Assembly (NCBI GenBank): GCA_937891665.1
Contig: CALAGS010000139.1
Location: forward strand, 23,807-87,806
Reading direction: 5' to 3'
From: an uncultured Burkholderiales bacterium
GTDB taxonomy: Bacteria > Pseudomonadota > Gammaproteobacteria > Burkholderiales > Burkholderiaceae_C
DNA: 64,000 bases
Part shown: one piece after another, positions 9,039-18,816 of the stretch
Layout: every line of letters begins with the position of its first letter
Position numbering within the stretch: position 1 is the first letter of the stretch
Made by a program: the position numbers and the translations under genes
Notes under the pieces: model-generated
Databases searched by the model: none
What the model was told of the DNA's origin: nothing
The model's input: the letters and a program-made list of their open reading frames with translations, nothing else

Positions 9039-10265
9039 ATGACTTCACATTTGACGCCAAAGCGCGAACGCTGGCTTTTATTGACCCTCGCCAGCATCCA
9101 ATTCACCAGCGTCCTTGACTTCATGATCATGATGCCTTTGGGGCCCCAATTGACCGAACTCTTTGGCATTTCTGCGAGTGAGTTTGGGTTCTTGGTGTCG
9201 GCCTACACCTTTTCAGCGGGCTTGTCAGGTCTTTTGGCTGCCACCTACATTGACCGCTTTGGCCGTAAGCGAATGATGCTGACCTTGTACCCCTTGTTTG
9301 GGGCTGCAGCATTGGCTTGCAGCTTCGCCCCCACTTTTGCGTGGCTCTTGGTGGCGCGAGTGGCATCGGGATTTTTTGGCGGGGTCTTGATGGCTTTGTC
9401 TCAAACCATCGTGGCAGAAGTCATTCCGTTTGAGCGCCGGGGTCGGGCGATGAGCGTGGTCATGACATCCTTCTCCGTGGCCACGGTAGCGGGTGTGCCC
9501 TTGGCTCTTTTCTTAGCCTCTCATTTCAATTGGCATGCGCCATTTTTGGCCATTGCACTGATGGTCAGCGTGTGTGCCTTGGGTGCAGCCAAAACCCTGC
9601 CCAGCTTGAAGGGCCATTTGGCGGCTCATCCTAGTGGAGATTCAGCACCGAACATGTTGGCCAACCTGCGCTTGGTGTTGGTCGACCCCAATCACCTGAG
9701 AGCCTATGCCATGTCAGCGAGCATGGTGTTTGCGGGTTTTGCGGTGATTCCCTACATCGCGCTTTATTTGCAAGGCAATGCGGGCTTTAAGCCAGAGCAA
9801 ATTCCTTATGTTTATTTGACCGGCGGAATTTGCACCTTGATTTCTGCGCGCTTGATTGGGCATTGGTCAGATCGCGCAGGCAAAGCCTATGCGTTTCGCC
9901 GCTTGGCCCTTCTGATGCCCTTGCCCTTGCTGGCAATGACCTTGTCTGCAGACTTGCCCATGGTGGGCGTGTTGCTGGTTTCTTCCATTTTGTTTGTGGT
10001 GATGAGCGGCCGCATGATTCCGGGCATGGCCTTGATTGGCGCTTCAGCCGATCCTCGCAGGCGCGGCAGTTTCATGACCCTGAATTCAGCAGTCCAGTCA
10101 CTTGCGATGGGCTTGGCTGCACTCGTGGGTGGGCAAATTTTGGGTCGCGATGGCAATGGGCATTTGACCCATTATTGGACAGCGGCTTTGCTCGGAGGGG
10201 GTGCCAGCCTTTTGAGCTTTGTGCTGGCCAGCAAGCTGAGGCTTCATGGTGAGGCTCAAGCTTGA
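9039..10265 (+). CDS. MFS transporter (12-TM drug/sugar-efflux type)
   Basis: 408 residues with about 12 hydrophobic segments. MFS motif A appears as DRFGRKRMM after the second helix, and the N-terminal IQFTSVLDFMIMMPLGPQL is typical of AraJ/Bcr-like exporters (DHA1 family). The central loop is hydrophilic (about 185-205). The substrate is unknown. It occupies the position upstream of hpf where many betaproteobacteria have lptB-rpoN. A GC-rich hairpin follows before hpf. Confidence 0.85.
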   Translation: MTSHLTPKRERWLLLTLASIQFTSVLDFMIMMPLGPQLTELFGISASEFGFLVSAYTFSAGLSGLLAATYIDRFGRKRMMLTLYPLFGAAALACSFAPTFAWLLVARVASGFFGGVLMALSQTIVAEVIPFERRGRAMSVVMTSFSVATVAGVPLALFLASHFNWHAPFLAIALMVSVCALGAAKTLPSLKGHLAAHPSGDSAPNMLANLRLVLVDPNHLRAYAMSASMVFAGFAVIPYIALYLQGNAGFKPEQIPYVYLTGGICTLISARLIGHWSDRAGKAYAFRRLALLMPLPLLAMTLSADLPMVGVLLVSSILFVVMSGRMIPGMALIGASADPRRRGSFMTLNSAVQSLAMGLAALVGGQILGRDGNGHLTHYWTAALLGGGASLLSFVLASKLRLHGEAQA

Positions 10266-10396
10266 GGCATTGATGAAATGCTTCAAGATAGGAATTTATC
10301 AGCTTTTTTGCCATACAAGCGCAAGACTTGAGCAAATTAAAGGGATTAAATAGCCAAGCTTGCTTTTCAGGGTAGGGGGGCGCATAGTGGATTCAG

Positions 10397-10420
10397 CCCA
10401 CCCCCTATTTGGGGAGGTGG
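10397..10420 (+). terminator. GC-rich hairpin between the MFS gene and hpf
   Basis: The sequence CCACCCCC-TATTT-GGGGAGGTGG folds into a strong stem with a two-base bulge. It is followed by TTGTTT, a weak U-tract, 130 bp after the MFS stop and about 35 bp before hpf. It could end MFS transcription or lie in the hpf leader; which of these applies is not settled by sequence. Confidence 0.4.
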
Positions 10421-10454
10421 TTGTTTATCCCAGAGAGCAACAGGAGGCTTTTTT

Positions 10455-10784
10455 ATGAATCTGACGATCAGCGGTCACCACCTCGAAGTTACCCCCGCAC
10501 TCAGAAGCTATGTCACAGGCAAGCTAGACCGAATCACTCGGCATTTTGACCAAGTGGTGGATGTGAAAGTGTTGCTCACGGTTGAAAAACAAAAAGAGAA
10601 AGACAAACGTCAGCGAGCAGAGTGCAATATCCATGTCAAAGGCAATGATTTATTTGCAGAAAGTTCGCACCAAGACCTCTATGCGGCCGTCGATGACTTG
10701 GTTGATAAACTGGACCGCCAAGTGGTCAACCACAAAAATCGGATCATGGACCATCACCATATTGCGCCCAAGCGCATGATGTAA
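10455..10784 (+). CDS. hpf: Ribosome hibernation-promoting factor, short form
   Basis: 109 residues, matching the short HPF/YfiA class. It starts [20 protein letters not shown] and keeps the conserved basic patch [14 protein letters not shown] and the [16 protein letters not shown] helix. It binds the 30S decoding region to form inactive 100S ribosomes in stationary phase. The start follows AGGAGG with good spacing. It heads the set hpf-ptsN-hprK, a standard betaproteobacterial order. A strong terminator directly after it suggests that hpf is made mainly from its own transcript, with some read-through. Confidence 0.93.
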   Translation: MNLTISGHHLEVTPALRSYVTGKLDRITRHFDQVVDVKVLLTVEKQKEKDKRQRAECNIHVKGNDLFAESSHQDLYAAVDDLVDKLDRQVVNHKNRIMDHHHIAPKRMM

Positions 10785-10813
10785 AAGCCCTTTTTTTGAA
10801 GTCAAGAACACCG

Positions 10814-10840
10814 CCGCACCCCTGAGGTGCGGTTTTTTTT
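10814..10840 (+). terminator. Rho-independent terminator after hpf
   Basis: A perfect 7-bp stem CCGCACC/GGTGCGG with loop CCTGA is followed by eight T residues. It lies 30 bp after the hpf stop and 40 bp before the ptsN start. Confidence 0.9.
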
Positions 10841-10880
10841 GGAAGATCACCTTTCGCAGGGTGCATAATCCGCCCTCGAT

Positions 10881-11342
10881 ATGAACAGACTTGCAGCCAT
10901 TCTCCCTGTTGAACAAGTGCTGGTTGGCGTAGATGCCACCAGCAAGAAGCGCGCTTTTGAAGAGGCGGGTTTGTTGTTTGAAAGTTTGCATGGCCTGTCC
11001 AGGGCCTTGGTCACTGACAGTTTGTTTGCCAGGGAGCGTCTGGGCTCTACGGGCTTGGGCCATGGTGTGGCCATTCCACACGGCCGCATCAAGGGCTTGA
11101 AGTCCCCTATGGCGGCAGTGTTTCAATTGGCGCAAGCCATTGGCTTCGATGCGCCCGATGAGCAAGCTGTGAAGTTGCTCATTTTCTTGTTGGTGCCCGA
11201 AGCGGCCACCCAAAAGCACTTGGAAATTTTGTCTGAAATTGCTGAATTATTGAGCAACGGCCGGACACGAGACGACATGATAAGCAGCGCAACGGCGTCA
11301 AGCTTGCACGATCTGATCGACAAGTGGTTGCCTGCCAAGTGA
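10881..11342 (+). CDS. ptsN: Nitrogen-PTS phosphocarrier EIIA(Ntr)
   Basis: 153 residues, EIIA-2 domain. The phosphorylated histidine is in HGVAIPHGRI (H67). It takes phosphate from NPr and regulates K+ uptake, nitrogen and carbon functions by protein contact. It lies between hpf and hprK, whose product phosphorylates HPr-like proteins, so this is the regulatory PTS of proteobacteria rather than a sugar transporter. The gap to hpf holds a terminator, so ptsN may have its own promoter in the 40 bp before the ATG. In other proteobacteria EIIA(Ntr) affects Kup/Trk transport, and a kup gene lies 11 kb away. Confidence 0.93.
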   Translation: MNRLAAILPVEQVLVGVDATSKKRAFEEAGLLFESLHGLSRALVTDSLFARERLGSTGLGHGVAIPHGRIKGLKSPMAAVFQLAQAIGFDAPDEQAVKLLIFLLVPEAATQKHLEILSEIAELLSNGRTRDDMISSATASSLHDLIDKWLPAK

Positions 11343-11381
11343 GAATGCTGCTCTTAAGCCCATCAACGAATCGAGGTTGAG

Positions 11382-12323
11382 ATGAAGCCTACCGCCGTCA
11401 GCGCAGATGCGCTGTTTGAAGACCACCGAGGCAAACTCAAGTGGCAGTGGATTGCGGGCTTGGGTGCCTCAGAGCGCCGATTTGATGAAGTCGCCGTGCG
11501 TGCTGCTCGCTCAGGTGCCGACTTGGTGGGCTATTTGAATTACATCCACCCTTACCGGGTTCAAATTTTGGGTGAACGCGAGGTGTCCTATTTGATGCGG
11601 GGCAGTGACGAGGATTGCTTGAGGCGTGTTTCACGCATCGTCACCTTAGAGCCCCCTGTGTTGGTCTTGGCCGACGGCCAAACCGCGCCAGAGGCCTTGC
11701 TTCGAGTGTGTGAGCGCGCTCAAATTCCCATGTTCTCGACGCCCGAGTCGTCGGCTTTTGTGATTGATGTGCTCAGGGCTTATTTGTCCAAACACTTTGC
11801 CGACCGCACCACCATGCACGGTGTGTTCATGGATATTTTGGGTTTGGGTGTCTTGATCACGGGCGAGTCAGGCCTCGGTAAGAGCGAGTTGGGCCTCGAG
11901 TTGATTTCCCGAGGCAACGGATTGGTGGCCGATGACGCCGTTGAATTATTTCGCATCAACCAAACCACCATTGAGGCCCGTTGCCCGGAGTTACTGCAAA
12001 ACTTGCTCGAGGTCCGCGGCATTGGCCTGCTCGACATTCGCGCTATTTTTGGTGAAACCGCGGTTCGTCGCAAAATGCGTTTAAAACTCATTGTTCACTT
12101 GGTGCGTCACGAGAACTTTGAGCGCGATTACGAACGCATTCCGACAGAGACGCTCACCCAAGATGTACTGGGCATTCCGGTTCGCAAAGTGGTCATTCAG
12201 GTGGTGGCTGGCCGCAACATTGCGGTGCTGGTGGAGGCTGCCGTTCGCAACACCATTTTGCAAATGCGGGGCATTGACACCTACCAAGACTTCATGGCGC
12301 GCCAACGCGCGGCCATGGACTGA
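11382..12323 (+). CDS. hprK: HPr kinase/phosphorylase
   Basis: 313 residues, usual length. The P-loop [10 protein letters not shown] is at 161-170, the conserved His is in MHGVF at 155, and the HprK signature [15 protein letters not shown] follows. The C-terminal region [12 protein letters not shown] is present. The enzyme phosphorylates or dephosphorylates a serine of HPr. It starts 39 bp after ptsN, probably in one transcript. It is convergent with fur. Confidence 0.95.
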   Translation: MKPTAVSADALFEDHRGKLKWQWIAGLGASERRFDEVAVRAARSGADLVGYLNYIHPYRVQILGEREVSYLMRGSDEDCLRRVSRIVTLEPPVLVLADGQTAPEALLRVCERAQIPMFSTPESSAFVIDVLRAYLSKHFADRTTMHGVFMDILGLGVLITGESGLGKSELGLELISRGNGLVADDAVELFRINQTTIEARCPELLQNLLEVRGIGLLDIRAIFGETAVRRKMRLKLIVHLVRHENFERDYERIPTETLTQDVLGIPVRKVVIQVVAGRNIAVLVEAAVRNTILQMRGIDTYQDFMARQRAAMD

Positions 12324-12350
12324 CTGAGCCTGAATTAAGCTGCTGATGAC

Positions 12351-12773
12351 TTAGGTTCGGTTGCGATGGGGACAGGGGTTTTGGGTGCAGTGAGCGTACA
12401 AACTAAGCGCATGGTCGGCAATCACAAAGCCCTTGGACAAGGCCACATCGTGTTGCCTTTTTTCAATCTCAGCGTCGTAAAACTCTTCCACTTTGCCGCA
12501 GTCTAGGCACACCATGTGGTCATGGTGCTGCCCCTCGTTGAGCTCGTAAACCGCCTTGCCACTTTCAAAATGGCTTCGGCTTAAAAGGCCAGCCTGTTCA
12601 AACTGGGTGAGGACCCGGTAAACCGTGGCCAAACCGATGTCGGCATTGTCATTGAGCAGATGCTTGAAAACATCCTCGGCTGTCATGTGCCTTTGCACCC
12701 CTTTTTGAAAGATTTCCAAAATCTTTTGACGAGGGATGGTGGTCTTCAGCCCGGTGCTTTTGAGTTCGTCCAT
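12351..12773 (-). CDS. fur: Ferric uptake regulator Fur
   Basis: 140 residues. The winged helix includes [16 protein letters not shown]. The metal sites are [12 protein letters not shown] and the C-terminal CTQNPCPH, so both CXXC-like zinc pairs are intact. It is an iron-responsive repressor. It is divergent from bamE, the arrangement usual in beta- and gammaproteobacteria. I looked for a convincing Fur box in the shared promoter and did not find one. The tonB-exbBD cluster at 47.6-50.1 kb is a plausible target, but I saw no box there either. Confidence 0.95.
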   Translation of the reverse strand: MDELKSTGLKTTIPRQKILEIFQKGVQRHMTAEDVFKHLLNDNADIGLATVYRVLTQFEQAGLLSRSHFESGKAVYELNEGQHHDHMVCLDCGKVEEFYDAEIEKRQHDVALSKGFVIADHALSLYAHCTQNPCPHRNRT

Positions 12774-12816
12774 GTGTTTACAGTTGCAAATGAATGAGAA
12801 GGGCTTTGGTCAAAGA

Positions 12817-12831
12817 GGCTTCGCCGAAGCC
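12817..12831. repeat. Perfect hairpin in the fur-bamE divergent promoter region
   Basis: GGCTTC-GCC-GAAGCC is a perfect 6-bp inverted repeat 44 bp in front of fur and 48 bp before bamE. It could be an operator or just a chance hairpin; its sequence does not match the Fur consensus. Confidence 0.3.
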
Positions 12832-12878
12832 GAATGCTACCGCTACAATGAAGCCATCATATGGTCTGCCAAGCATCC

Positions 12879-13430
12879 ATGAAAAAACAAATTCTAATTT
12901 CTCTGCGCAACACGCTGTCTTTGGGCGTGGCCGTGCCTTTTTTGCTGGCCCTTTTAAGTGCATGCAGTTTGCCTCGCCTCAATGTGGCCACGGATGCCAT
13001 TTTGTACATTCCCGAGGTGGTTCAAGGCAACTTCGTCTCGCGTGAGCAAAAAGAATTCCTCAAGCCAGGCATGTCACGCATGCAGGTGCGAGAAGTTCTG
13101 GGCACGCCCTTGGTTGCCAGCGTGTTCCACGAGCAGCGCTGGGATTACGTCTTTACCATTCGACGCCAAGGTGTGCCGGCGCAAAGCTTTAGCCTGAGTG
13201 TTTGGTTCAAGGGCGATGTGCTCGATCGCGTCAGCGGTGACGAATTGCCCAGCGAAACTGAGTTCGTCACCAAATTGGTGGCCAAAAAATCCAGTACCAA
13301 AGTGCCAGTGTTAGAAGCCAAAGAAGAAGATTTGCGCAAATTCCCTGCACCCGTTCGCAAAGCCGACCCTGCCCCAGCAGCCTTGCCATTGCCCAGTTCT
13401 TACCCTCCGCTTGAACCAGCCAAGCGCTGA
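12879..13430 (+). CDS. bamE: Outer membrane assembly lipoprotein BamE
   Basis: About 183 residues from the ATG at 12879 ([11 protein letters not shown]); the track's ATG at 12861 would add six residues and is less typical of a lipoprotein signal. The lipobox LLSAC sets the mature Cys at about residue 27. The SmpA/OmlA core is visible: [26 protein letters not shown] and [11 protein letters not shown]. BamE supports the BAM complex that inserts beta-barrel proteins. The C-terminal tail is Pro/Ala-rich and longer than in E. coli. Its stop codon overlaps the dapB start (TGATG). Confidence 0.9.
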   Translation: MKKQILISLRNTLSLGVAVPFLLALLSACSLPRLNVATDAILYIPEVVQGNFVSREQKEFLKPGMSRMQVREVLGTPLVASVFHEQRWDYVFTIRRQGVPAQSFSLSVWFKGDVLDRVSGDELPSETEFVTKLVAKKSSTKVPVLEAKEEDLRKFPAPVRKADPAPAALPLPSSYPPLEPAKR

Positions 13431-14272
13431 TGAATCACATGACACAAGTCGCTTCTTCACATCCGGTGCCCTTGCATGCTGTGGCCGTTGCAGGCGCATC
13501 TGGCCGCATGGGCCACATGCTCATTGAGGCCATTGCCAATGCCCCAGATTGCCGCCTCACGGGCGCGCTCGATTTGGCCAGCAGCACGGCCGTCGGTACC
13601 GATGCTGGCGCTGCCATGGGCAAAACCAGTGGCGTCTTGGTCACCGGCGACCTCAAGTTGGGCTTGCAAAATTCCCAATTCCTGATTGACTTCACTCGGC
13701 CTGAAGGCAGCTTGGCGCACTTGAAAGTTTGCCAAGCCTTGGGCGTTAAGGCGGTCATCGGCACCACGGGTTTTTCCGATGCCGAGAAAAACGAAATCAA
13801 AGCCATCGCCAAAGACGTGGCCATTGTCATGGCACCCAACATGAGCGTGGGCGTCAATGTCACGCTCAAATTGCTTGAAATGGCTGCCAAAGCGCTGGCC
13901 ACGGGTTACGACATTGAAATCATTGAGGCCCATCACCGCCACAAGGTAGACGCGCCATCGGGTACCGCTCTCAAAATGGGCGAAGTCATCGCCGATGCAT
14001 TGGGCCGCGACCTGAAAGACTGCGCCGTTTATGCCCGCGAGGGCGTCACGGGCGAGCGTGACCCTTCCAGCATTGGCTTTGCCACCATCCGCGGCGGCGA
14101 CATTGTGGGCGACCACACCGTCTTGTTTGCGGGTACCGGCGAACGCATCGAAGTCACGCACAAGTCTTCAAGCCGGGCGACCTATGCGCAAGGCAGTTTG
14201 CGAGCGGTCCGATTTTTAGCGGACCAAAAAACGGGTCTCTTCGACATGTTCGATGTGCTGTCCTTGAGATAA
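13430..14272 (+). CDS. dapB: 4-hydroxy-tetrahydrodipicolinate reductase
   Basis: 280 residues. The nucleotide-binding loop VAGASGRMG is near residue 20. The catalytic motif [16 protein letters not shown] (about 165-180) is intact, as is [10 protein letters not shown]. The enzyme catalyses the NAD(P)H-dependent step towards diaminopimelate and lysine, needed for peptidoglycan. The start codon overlaps the bamE stop by one base, indicating coupled translation. The TolQ-like gene follows after 11 bp. Confidence 0.96.
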   Translation: MNHMTQVASSHPVPLHAVAVAGASGRMGHMLIEAIANAPDCRLTGALDLASSTAVGTDAGAAMGKTSGVLVTGDLKLGLQNSQFLIDFTRPEGSLAHLKVCQALGVKAVIGTTGFSDAEKNEIKAIAKDVAIVMAPNMSVGVNVTLKLLEMAAKALATGYDIEIIEAHHRHKVDAPSGTALKMGEVIADALGRDLKDCAVYAREGVTGERDPSSIGFATIRGGDIVGDHTVLFAGTGERIEVTHKSSSRATYAQGSLRAVRFLADQKTGLFDMFDVLSLR

Positions 14273-14283
14273 AGCCACGGCCC

Positions 14284-14928
14284 ATGAATTTATTGACCTT
14301 TTGGGCAGAAGCTGACTGGGTCACCCGCTTTGTGGCAGTGGCTCTTCTGGCCATGTCGGTTAGTACTTGGGTGGTCATTTTTTGGAAACTTAACTTGCTG
14401 CGCCGCGTGAAGCTAGACGTGCCCCAAAGCACGGCCGCTTTTTGGCAAGCCGCCCAATTCGATGAGGCCCATGCCCGCGTTGCACAATTCGACCGCGATC
14501 AATCTGTCACCCCACTTTTAGAGGCCACCTTGTTGCCCTTGGGCGGCACTTTGGCGGCCGCAGGTGAGCGTGAACATCAACTCACCCGTGTCCTTCGCGA
14601 CAGTTTGCAAGCCACGGTCAACCGGCTGCAATGGGGCCAATTGTTGTTGGCCACGGTAGGTGCAATTTCACCCTTTGTCGGCTTGCTAGGCACAGTGTGG
14701 GGCATTTTCAATGCCCTGAGCGGTATGGCTGAGGTGGGCCAAATTACCCTCGACCGAGTGGCCGGCCCCGTAGGCGAAGCTTTGGTCATGACGGCTGCAG
14801 GCTTGGCGGTGGCCATTCCTGCGGTTTTGGCCTACAACGTGTTGGGCCGCACGGTGGCGCAAATTGAAATTGAGCTAGAGGGTTTTGCACAAGACCTGAT
14901 GAACTTGCTCACCGGTCGACACAACTAA
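14284..14928 (+). CDS. MotA/TolQ/ExbB proton-channel family protein
   Basis: 214 residues with three membrane segments (about 12-32, 119-141, 160-182). The TolQ/ExbB signature is clear: LLATVGAISPFVGLLGTVWGIF, then GPVGEALVMTAAGLAVAIPAV. With the TolR/ExbD-like protein encoded 19 bp downstream it should form a proton-driven inner-membrane motor. No TolA, TolB, Pal or TonB gene is adjacent, so TolQR and ExbBD cannot be told apart here. A second pair exists at 47.5-49.3 kb. Confidence 0.88.
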   Translation: MNLLTFWAEADWVTRFVAVALLAMSVSTWVVIFWKLNLLRRVKLDVPQSTAAFWQAAQFDEAHARVAQFDRDQSVTPLLEATLLPLGGTLAAAGEREHQLTRVLRDSLQATVNRLQWGQLLLATVGAISPFVGLLGTVWGIFNALSGMAEVGQITLDRVAGPVGEALVMTAAGLAVAIPAVLAYNVLGRTVAQIEIELEGFAQDLMNLLTGRHN

Positions 14929-14947
14929 CAGGCCAGAAGGCAAAGCC

Positions 14948-15412
14948 ATGGCATTTGGTCGATTCCCTCGCGCAGCGCATGCCAAGCCCTTCAGTGACAT
15001 CAACGTCACGCCTTTGGTAGACGTGATGCTCGTGTTGTTGGTCATTTTCATTCTCACGGCACCCCTGCTAACCAGCGCTATTCGTCTTGACTTGCCTCAA
15101 TCCAAAGCCGCGCAAGCGGGGGAGGCGCCCGACGCGCTCAGTCTCAGTCTGAAAGCCTCTGGCGAACTTTTCATCAATGACAAGCCTGTCACGCTGGCGG
15201 CCTTGCCAACTGAACTTCAGAAATTGGCAAATCAAAAGCCCAACTTGGAAGTTCAGCTTCGGGTAGATCAGGCCGTGCCTTATGGTCAAGTGCTTGAACT
15301 CATGGGCCTGGCTCAGCAGGCAGGCTTAAGCCGGATAGGCTTTGTGACGGCACCTGGAACGGATGCCCAAAGTGACGGTCAAAGGGACACTCAAAAGCCT
15401 GCCACGCCCTGA
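14948..15412 (+). CDS. ExbD/TolR family biopolymer transport protein
   Basis: 154 residues: a short cytoplasmic N-terminus (SDINVTPLVDVMLVLLVIF), one membrane helix holding the proton-carrying Asp (VDVMLVLL), and a periplasmic domain ending in a polar tail. It partners the preceding TolQ/ExbB protein in a pmf-driven motor. The gene lies between dapB and leuS, a location seen in Comamonadaceae-type genomes (from memory). Confidence 0.88.
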   Translation: MAFGRFPRAAHAKPFSDINVTPLVDVMLVLLVIFILTAPLLTSAIRLDLPQSKAAQAGEAPDALSLSLKASGELFINDKPVTLAALPTELQKLANQKPNLEVQLRVDQAVPYGQVLELMGLAQQAGLSRIGFVTAPGTDAQSDGQRDTQKPATP

Positions 15413-15505
15413 TCTTTTGCAATGCAGGCGCCCTTTGCGGACCAATCAGAGCTCAGGGCATCGTGTAGAGGAATTTCACCTCGCCAAACACCTACAATTT
15501 GCACC

Positions 15506-18178
15506 ATGCAAGACAAGTACAACCACCTCGAAGTTGAGCCCGCAGCGCAAAGCCTGTGGAACGCTCGCGATGCCTACCGCGTCACCGAAGACGCCAGCAA
15601 AAAGAAGTTTTACGCCTGCTCCATGCTGCCCTACCCCAGTGGCAAGCTGCACATGGGCCACGTGCGCAACTACACCATCAACGACATGCTCACGCGCTAT
15701 TTGCGCATGAACGGCTACAACGTGCTCATGCCCATGGGTTGGGATGCGTTTGGTTTGCCCGCCGAAAACGCCGCACTTAAAAACGGTGTGCCGCCTGCCA
15801 AGTGGACCTACGAAAACATCGCTTACATGAAGAAGCAGATGCAGGCCATGGGCTTGGCCATCGACTGGAGCCGCGAAGTAGCAACGTGTGACGCCAGCTA
15901 CTACAAGTGGAACCAGTGGTTGTTTTTGAAGATGCTCGAGAAGGGCGTGGCCTATCGCAAAACACAGGTCGTCAATTGGGACCCGGTTGACCAAACTGTT
16001 TTGGCCAACGAACAAGTGATCGACGGCAAAGGCTGGCGCACGGGTGCGGTGGTTGAGAAGCGTGAGATCCCAGGCTATTACCTGAAGATTACCGATTACG
16101 CCGAAGAGTTGCTCGACTTTGTGACCGGCGACAAGTTGCCCGGCTGGCCCGAGCGCGTGAAGCTCATGCAAGAAAACTGGATTGGAAAATCCACGGGTGT
16201 GCGCTTTGCGTTTCCGCACGACATTCGAGGTGCAGACGGACAGCTCATTCAAGACGGCAAGATGTATGTGTTCACCACACGGCCTGACACCATCATGGGC
16301 GTCACCTTTTGTGCGGTGGCAGCCGAGCACCCCTTGGCGGCACATGCAGCACTCACACAACCAGCATTGGCCACGTTCATCGAGACATGCCAAAAAGGCG
16401 GTACCACCGAAGCCGAATTGGCCGTCAAAGAAAAAGAGGGCATGCCCACGGGCTTGTTCGTTTCGCACCCGCTCACAGGCAAACCTGTTGAAGTGTGGGT
16501 GGGCAACTATGTGCTCATGAGCTACGGCGATGGCGCCGTCATGGGGGTGCCTGCCCATGACGAGCGCGATTTTGAATTCGCTTTGAAATACAAGCTCCCC
16601 ATTCAGCAAGTGGTGGCCGCCAAAGGTGTGGCCTTCAGCCATACCGAATGGCACGACGGCTTTGGCGACAAGGCCAATGGCGTGTTGGTCAACTCTGGCC
16701 AATACGACGGTCTGAATTTCAAAGACGCTCTAGAAGCCGTGGCCACCGACTTGGCTGCCAAAGGTTTGGGCGAGAAAAAAACCACTTGGCGTCTGCGTGA
16801 CTGGGGTGTCAGCCGTCAGCGCTACTGGGGCACCCCCATCCCCATCATTCATTGCGATGAACACGGTGCGGTGCCCGTGCCTGAAAAAGATTTGCCGGTG
16901 GTTTTGCCGCTAGATTGCATTCCCGATGGATCGGGCAATCCGCTGAACAAACACGAAGGCTTTCATGCTGGGGTGGTGTGTCCTGTATGTGGCAAACCAT
17001 CGCGCCGCGAAACCGACACCATGGACACCTTTGTCGATTCGTCTTGGTACTTCATGCGCTATTGTGACCCCAAGAACACCGAGCACATGGTGGCCGAGGG
17101 CGCAGACTATTGGATGCCCATGGACCAGTACATTGGCGGCATTGAGCACGCCATTTTGCACTTGCTCTATGCGCGCTTCTGGACCAAAGTGATGCGTGAT
17201 TTGGGCCTGGTGAAAGTGGACGAACCCTTCACCAAATTGCTCACGCAAGGCATGGTGCTGAACCACATTTACTCGCGTCGCACCGACAAAGGTGGCAAGG
17301 ATTATTTCTGGCCACAAGATGTTGAGAATGTCTTGGCCGAAGACGGCAAAGTCATTGGTGCGCGTTTGAAAAAGGCCGTCGGTCAATTGCCAGAGGGCAC
17401 CGCCATTGACTACGAAGGCGTGGGCACCATGTCCAAGTCCAAAAACAATGGCGTCGACCCACAAGACCTGATTGAAAAATACGGCGCCGACACTGCGCGC
17501 CTGTACACCATGTTTACCGCACCGCCCGAAGCCACCTTGGAGTGGAACGATGCGGCCGTGGAAGGCAGCTACCGTTTTGTGCGCCGTGTTTGGAACTACG
17601 CAGTCAAAGTAGAAAGTGCTTTGAAAGTGGGCTTGGGCGTCGACCGTTCGCAGCCTCTCACCTTCAGTGCCAATGCCAAAAAGCTGCGCCTCGAAATTCA
17701 CTCGGTATTGCGCCAAGCCAATTACGACTACGAACGCATGCAATACAACACCGTGGTGTCTGCGCTTATGAAGATGCTCAACACGCTGGAAGATTCTCCG
17801 CTCGCTGCCTCCAAAGATGTCAACGACAACGCTGCTCTGGCTGAGTGCTATTCCATTTTGTTGCGCGTCATGTACCCCGCTTGCCCGCACTTGGCCTTCC
17901 AGTTGTGGAACGAGTTGGGCTACGGCGCAAGCCAAGGCGATTTGCTCGATGTGGCATGGCCGACCGTGGACGAAACCGCATTGCAGCGCGACGAGATTGA
18001 ACTCATGCTGCAAATCAACGGCAAGTTGCGTGGCGCGCTCACCGTGCCCGCCAACGCCGACAAGGCAAGCATTGAACAGGCGGCTGCAGCGCACGAGCAA
18101 GTGATCAAGCAAGCGGCTGGCGCGGCGCCCAAGAAGATCATTGTGGTGCCTGGCCGTTTGGTCAATGTGGTGCTGTAA
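15506..18178 (+). CDS. leuS: Leucyl-tRNA synthetase
   Basis: 890 residues from the ATG at 15506 ([18 protein letters not shown]). The 28 upstream residues in the ORF track are not part of the family. The class I HIGH motif reads HMGH at 49-52 ([12 protein letters not shown]). The CP1 editing domain includes TTRPDTIMG. The KMSKS-like motif [12 protein letters not shown] is near residue 642, and the C-terminal anticodon-binding region is complete. It heads the leuS-lptE-holA-proA series. Two large antisense ORFs on the other strand are shadows. Confidence 0.97.
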   Translation: MQDKYNHLEVEPAAQSLWNARDAYRVTEDASKKKFYACSMLPYPSGKLHMGHVRNYTINDMLTRYLRMNGYNVLMPMGWDAFGLPAENAALKNGVPPAKWTYENIAYMKKQMQAMGLAIDWSREVATCDASYYKWNQWLFLKMLEKGVAYRKTQVVNWDPVDQTVLANEQVIDGKGWRTGAVVEKREIPGYYLKITDYAEELLDFVTGDKLPGWPERVKLMQENWIGKSTGVRFAFPHDIRGADGQLIQDGKMYVFTTRPDTIMGVTFCAVAAEHPLAAHAALTQPALATFIETCQKGGTTEAELAVKEKEGMPTGLFVSHPLTGKPVEVWVGNYVLMSYGDGAVMGVPAHDERDFEFALKYKLPIQQVVAAKGVAFSHTEWHDGFGDKANGVLVNSGQYDGLNFKDALEAVATDLAAKGLGEKKTTWRLRDWGVSRQRYWGTPIPIIHCDEHGAVPVPEKDLPVVLPLDCIPDGSGNPLNKHEGFHAGVVCPVCGKPSRRETDTMDTFVDSSWYFMRYCDPKNTEHMVAEGADYWMPMDQYIGGIEHAILHLLYARFWTKVMRDLGLVKVDEPFTKLLTQGMVLNHIYSRRTDKGGKDYFWPQDVENVLAEDGKVIGARLKKAVGQLPEGTAIDYEGVGTMSKSKNNGVDPQDLIEKYGADTARLYTMFTAPPEATLEWNDAAVEGSYRFVRRVWNYAVKVESALKVGLGVDRSQPLTFSANAKKLRLEIHSVLRQANYDYERMQYNTVVSALMKMLNTLEDSPLAASKDVNDNAALAECYSILLRVMYPACPHLAFQLWNELGYGASQGDLLDVAWPTVDETALQRDEIELMLQINGKLRGALTVPANADKASIEQAAAAHEQVIKQAAGAAPKKIIVVPGRLVNVVL

Positions 18179-18232
18179 CAAGATCGCTTTGAACGACAGC
18201 ACCCACAATTACAGCGACTGCACGCACACCCC

Positions 18233-18790
18233 ATGAACGTTTCTCCACAGTTGCTGAACCGCCGTCAATCGCTGCAAGCCTTGGGGCGTAACTTGGCTGG
18301 CGGCGCGATCTTGAGCGGCCTCGCGGCAACTGGTTTGTCGGGTTGTGGTTTTCAATTGCGTCAAAGCGCTGACTTGCCATTCAAATCTTTGTTTTTGATC
18401 TTGCCTCGGCAATCGGCCTTGGGCACAGACTTGCGGCGCAATTTAGCCAGTCAAGCCAACTTGAAAGTTTTCACTGAAGGCCCTGACATGGCCAATTCTG
18501 AAGTGGTGTTGGATGTCATGTCTGAAGTGCGCGAACGCGTGGTGGTAGGGTTGAACGCATCCGGCCAAGTGCGTGAATTGCAACTGCGCTTGAAAGTGAA
18601 GTTTCGTTTGCGCACGCCGCAAGGCCTGAGCCTCATTCCAGAAGTTGAGTTGCAGCAGCAGCGCGATCTGAGCTTTTTAGAGTCTGCAGCGCTTTCCAAA
18701 GAAATTGAAGAAACCATGATGTACCGAGACATGCAGATCGACATCGTGCAACAAATTTTGCGCCGTTTGGCTTCTATCAAATCTCTTTAA
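18233..18790 (+). CDS. lptE: LPS-assembly lipoprotein LptE
   Basis: 185 residues. A signal sequence ends in the lipobox LSGC (Cys about 38), followed by GFQLRQSADLPFKSLFL, the typical LptE start. LptE plugs the LptD barrel in the outer membrane and helps insert LPS. The signal region is rich in charged residues before the hydrophobic core (NRRQSLQALGRNLAGG). It lies 54 bp after leuS and 26 bp before holA, an order conserved across many proteobacteria. Confidence 0.9.
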   Translation: MNVSPQLLNRRQSLQALGRNLAGGAILSGLAATGLSGCGFQLRQSADLPFKSLFLILPRQSALGTDLRRNLASQANLKVFTEGPDMANSEVVLDVMSEVRERVVVGLNASGQVRELQLRLKVKFRLRTPQGLSLIPEVELQQQRDLSFLESAALSKEIEETMMYRDMQIDIVQQILRRLASIKSL

Positions 18791-18816
18791 AGCCAGCGCA
18801 AAGGTTCTCCTTCTTT

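Noticed and set aside
12774-12878. Fur box between fur and bamE
   Set aside because: I compared the gap with GATAATGATAATCATTATC and found only poor matches, so no operator is claimed.
15476-16702. 408-residue antisense ORF opposite leuS
   Set aside because: It lies wholly inside leuS on the other strand, has no recognisable motif, and such shadows arise from codon bias in well-expressed genes.
16910-18208. 432-residue antisense ORF opposite leuS
   Set aside because: Same reason: complete overlap with a clear gene and no family features.
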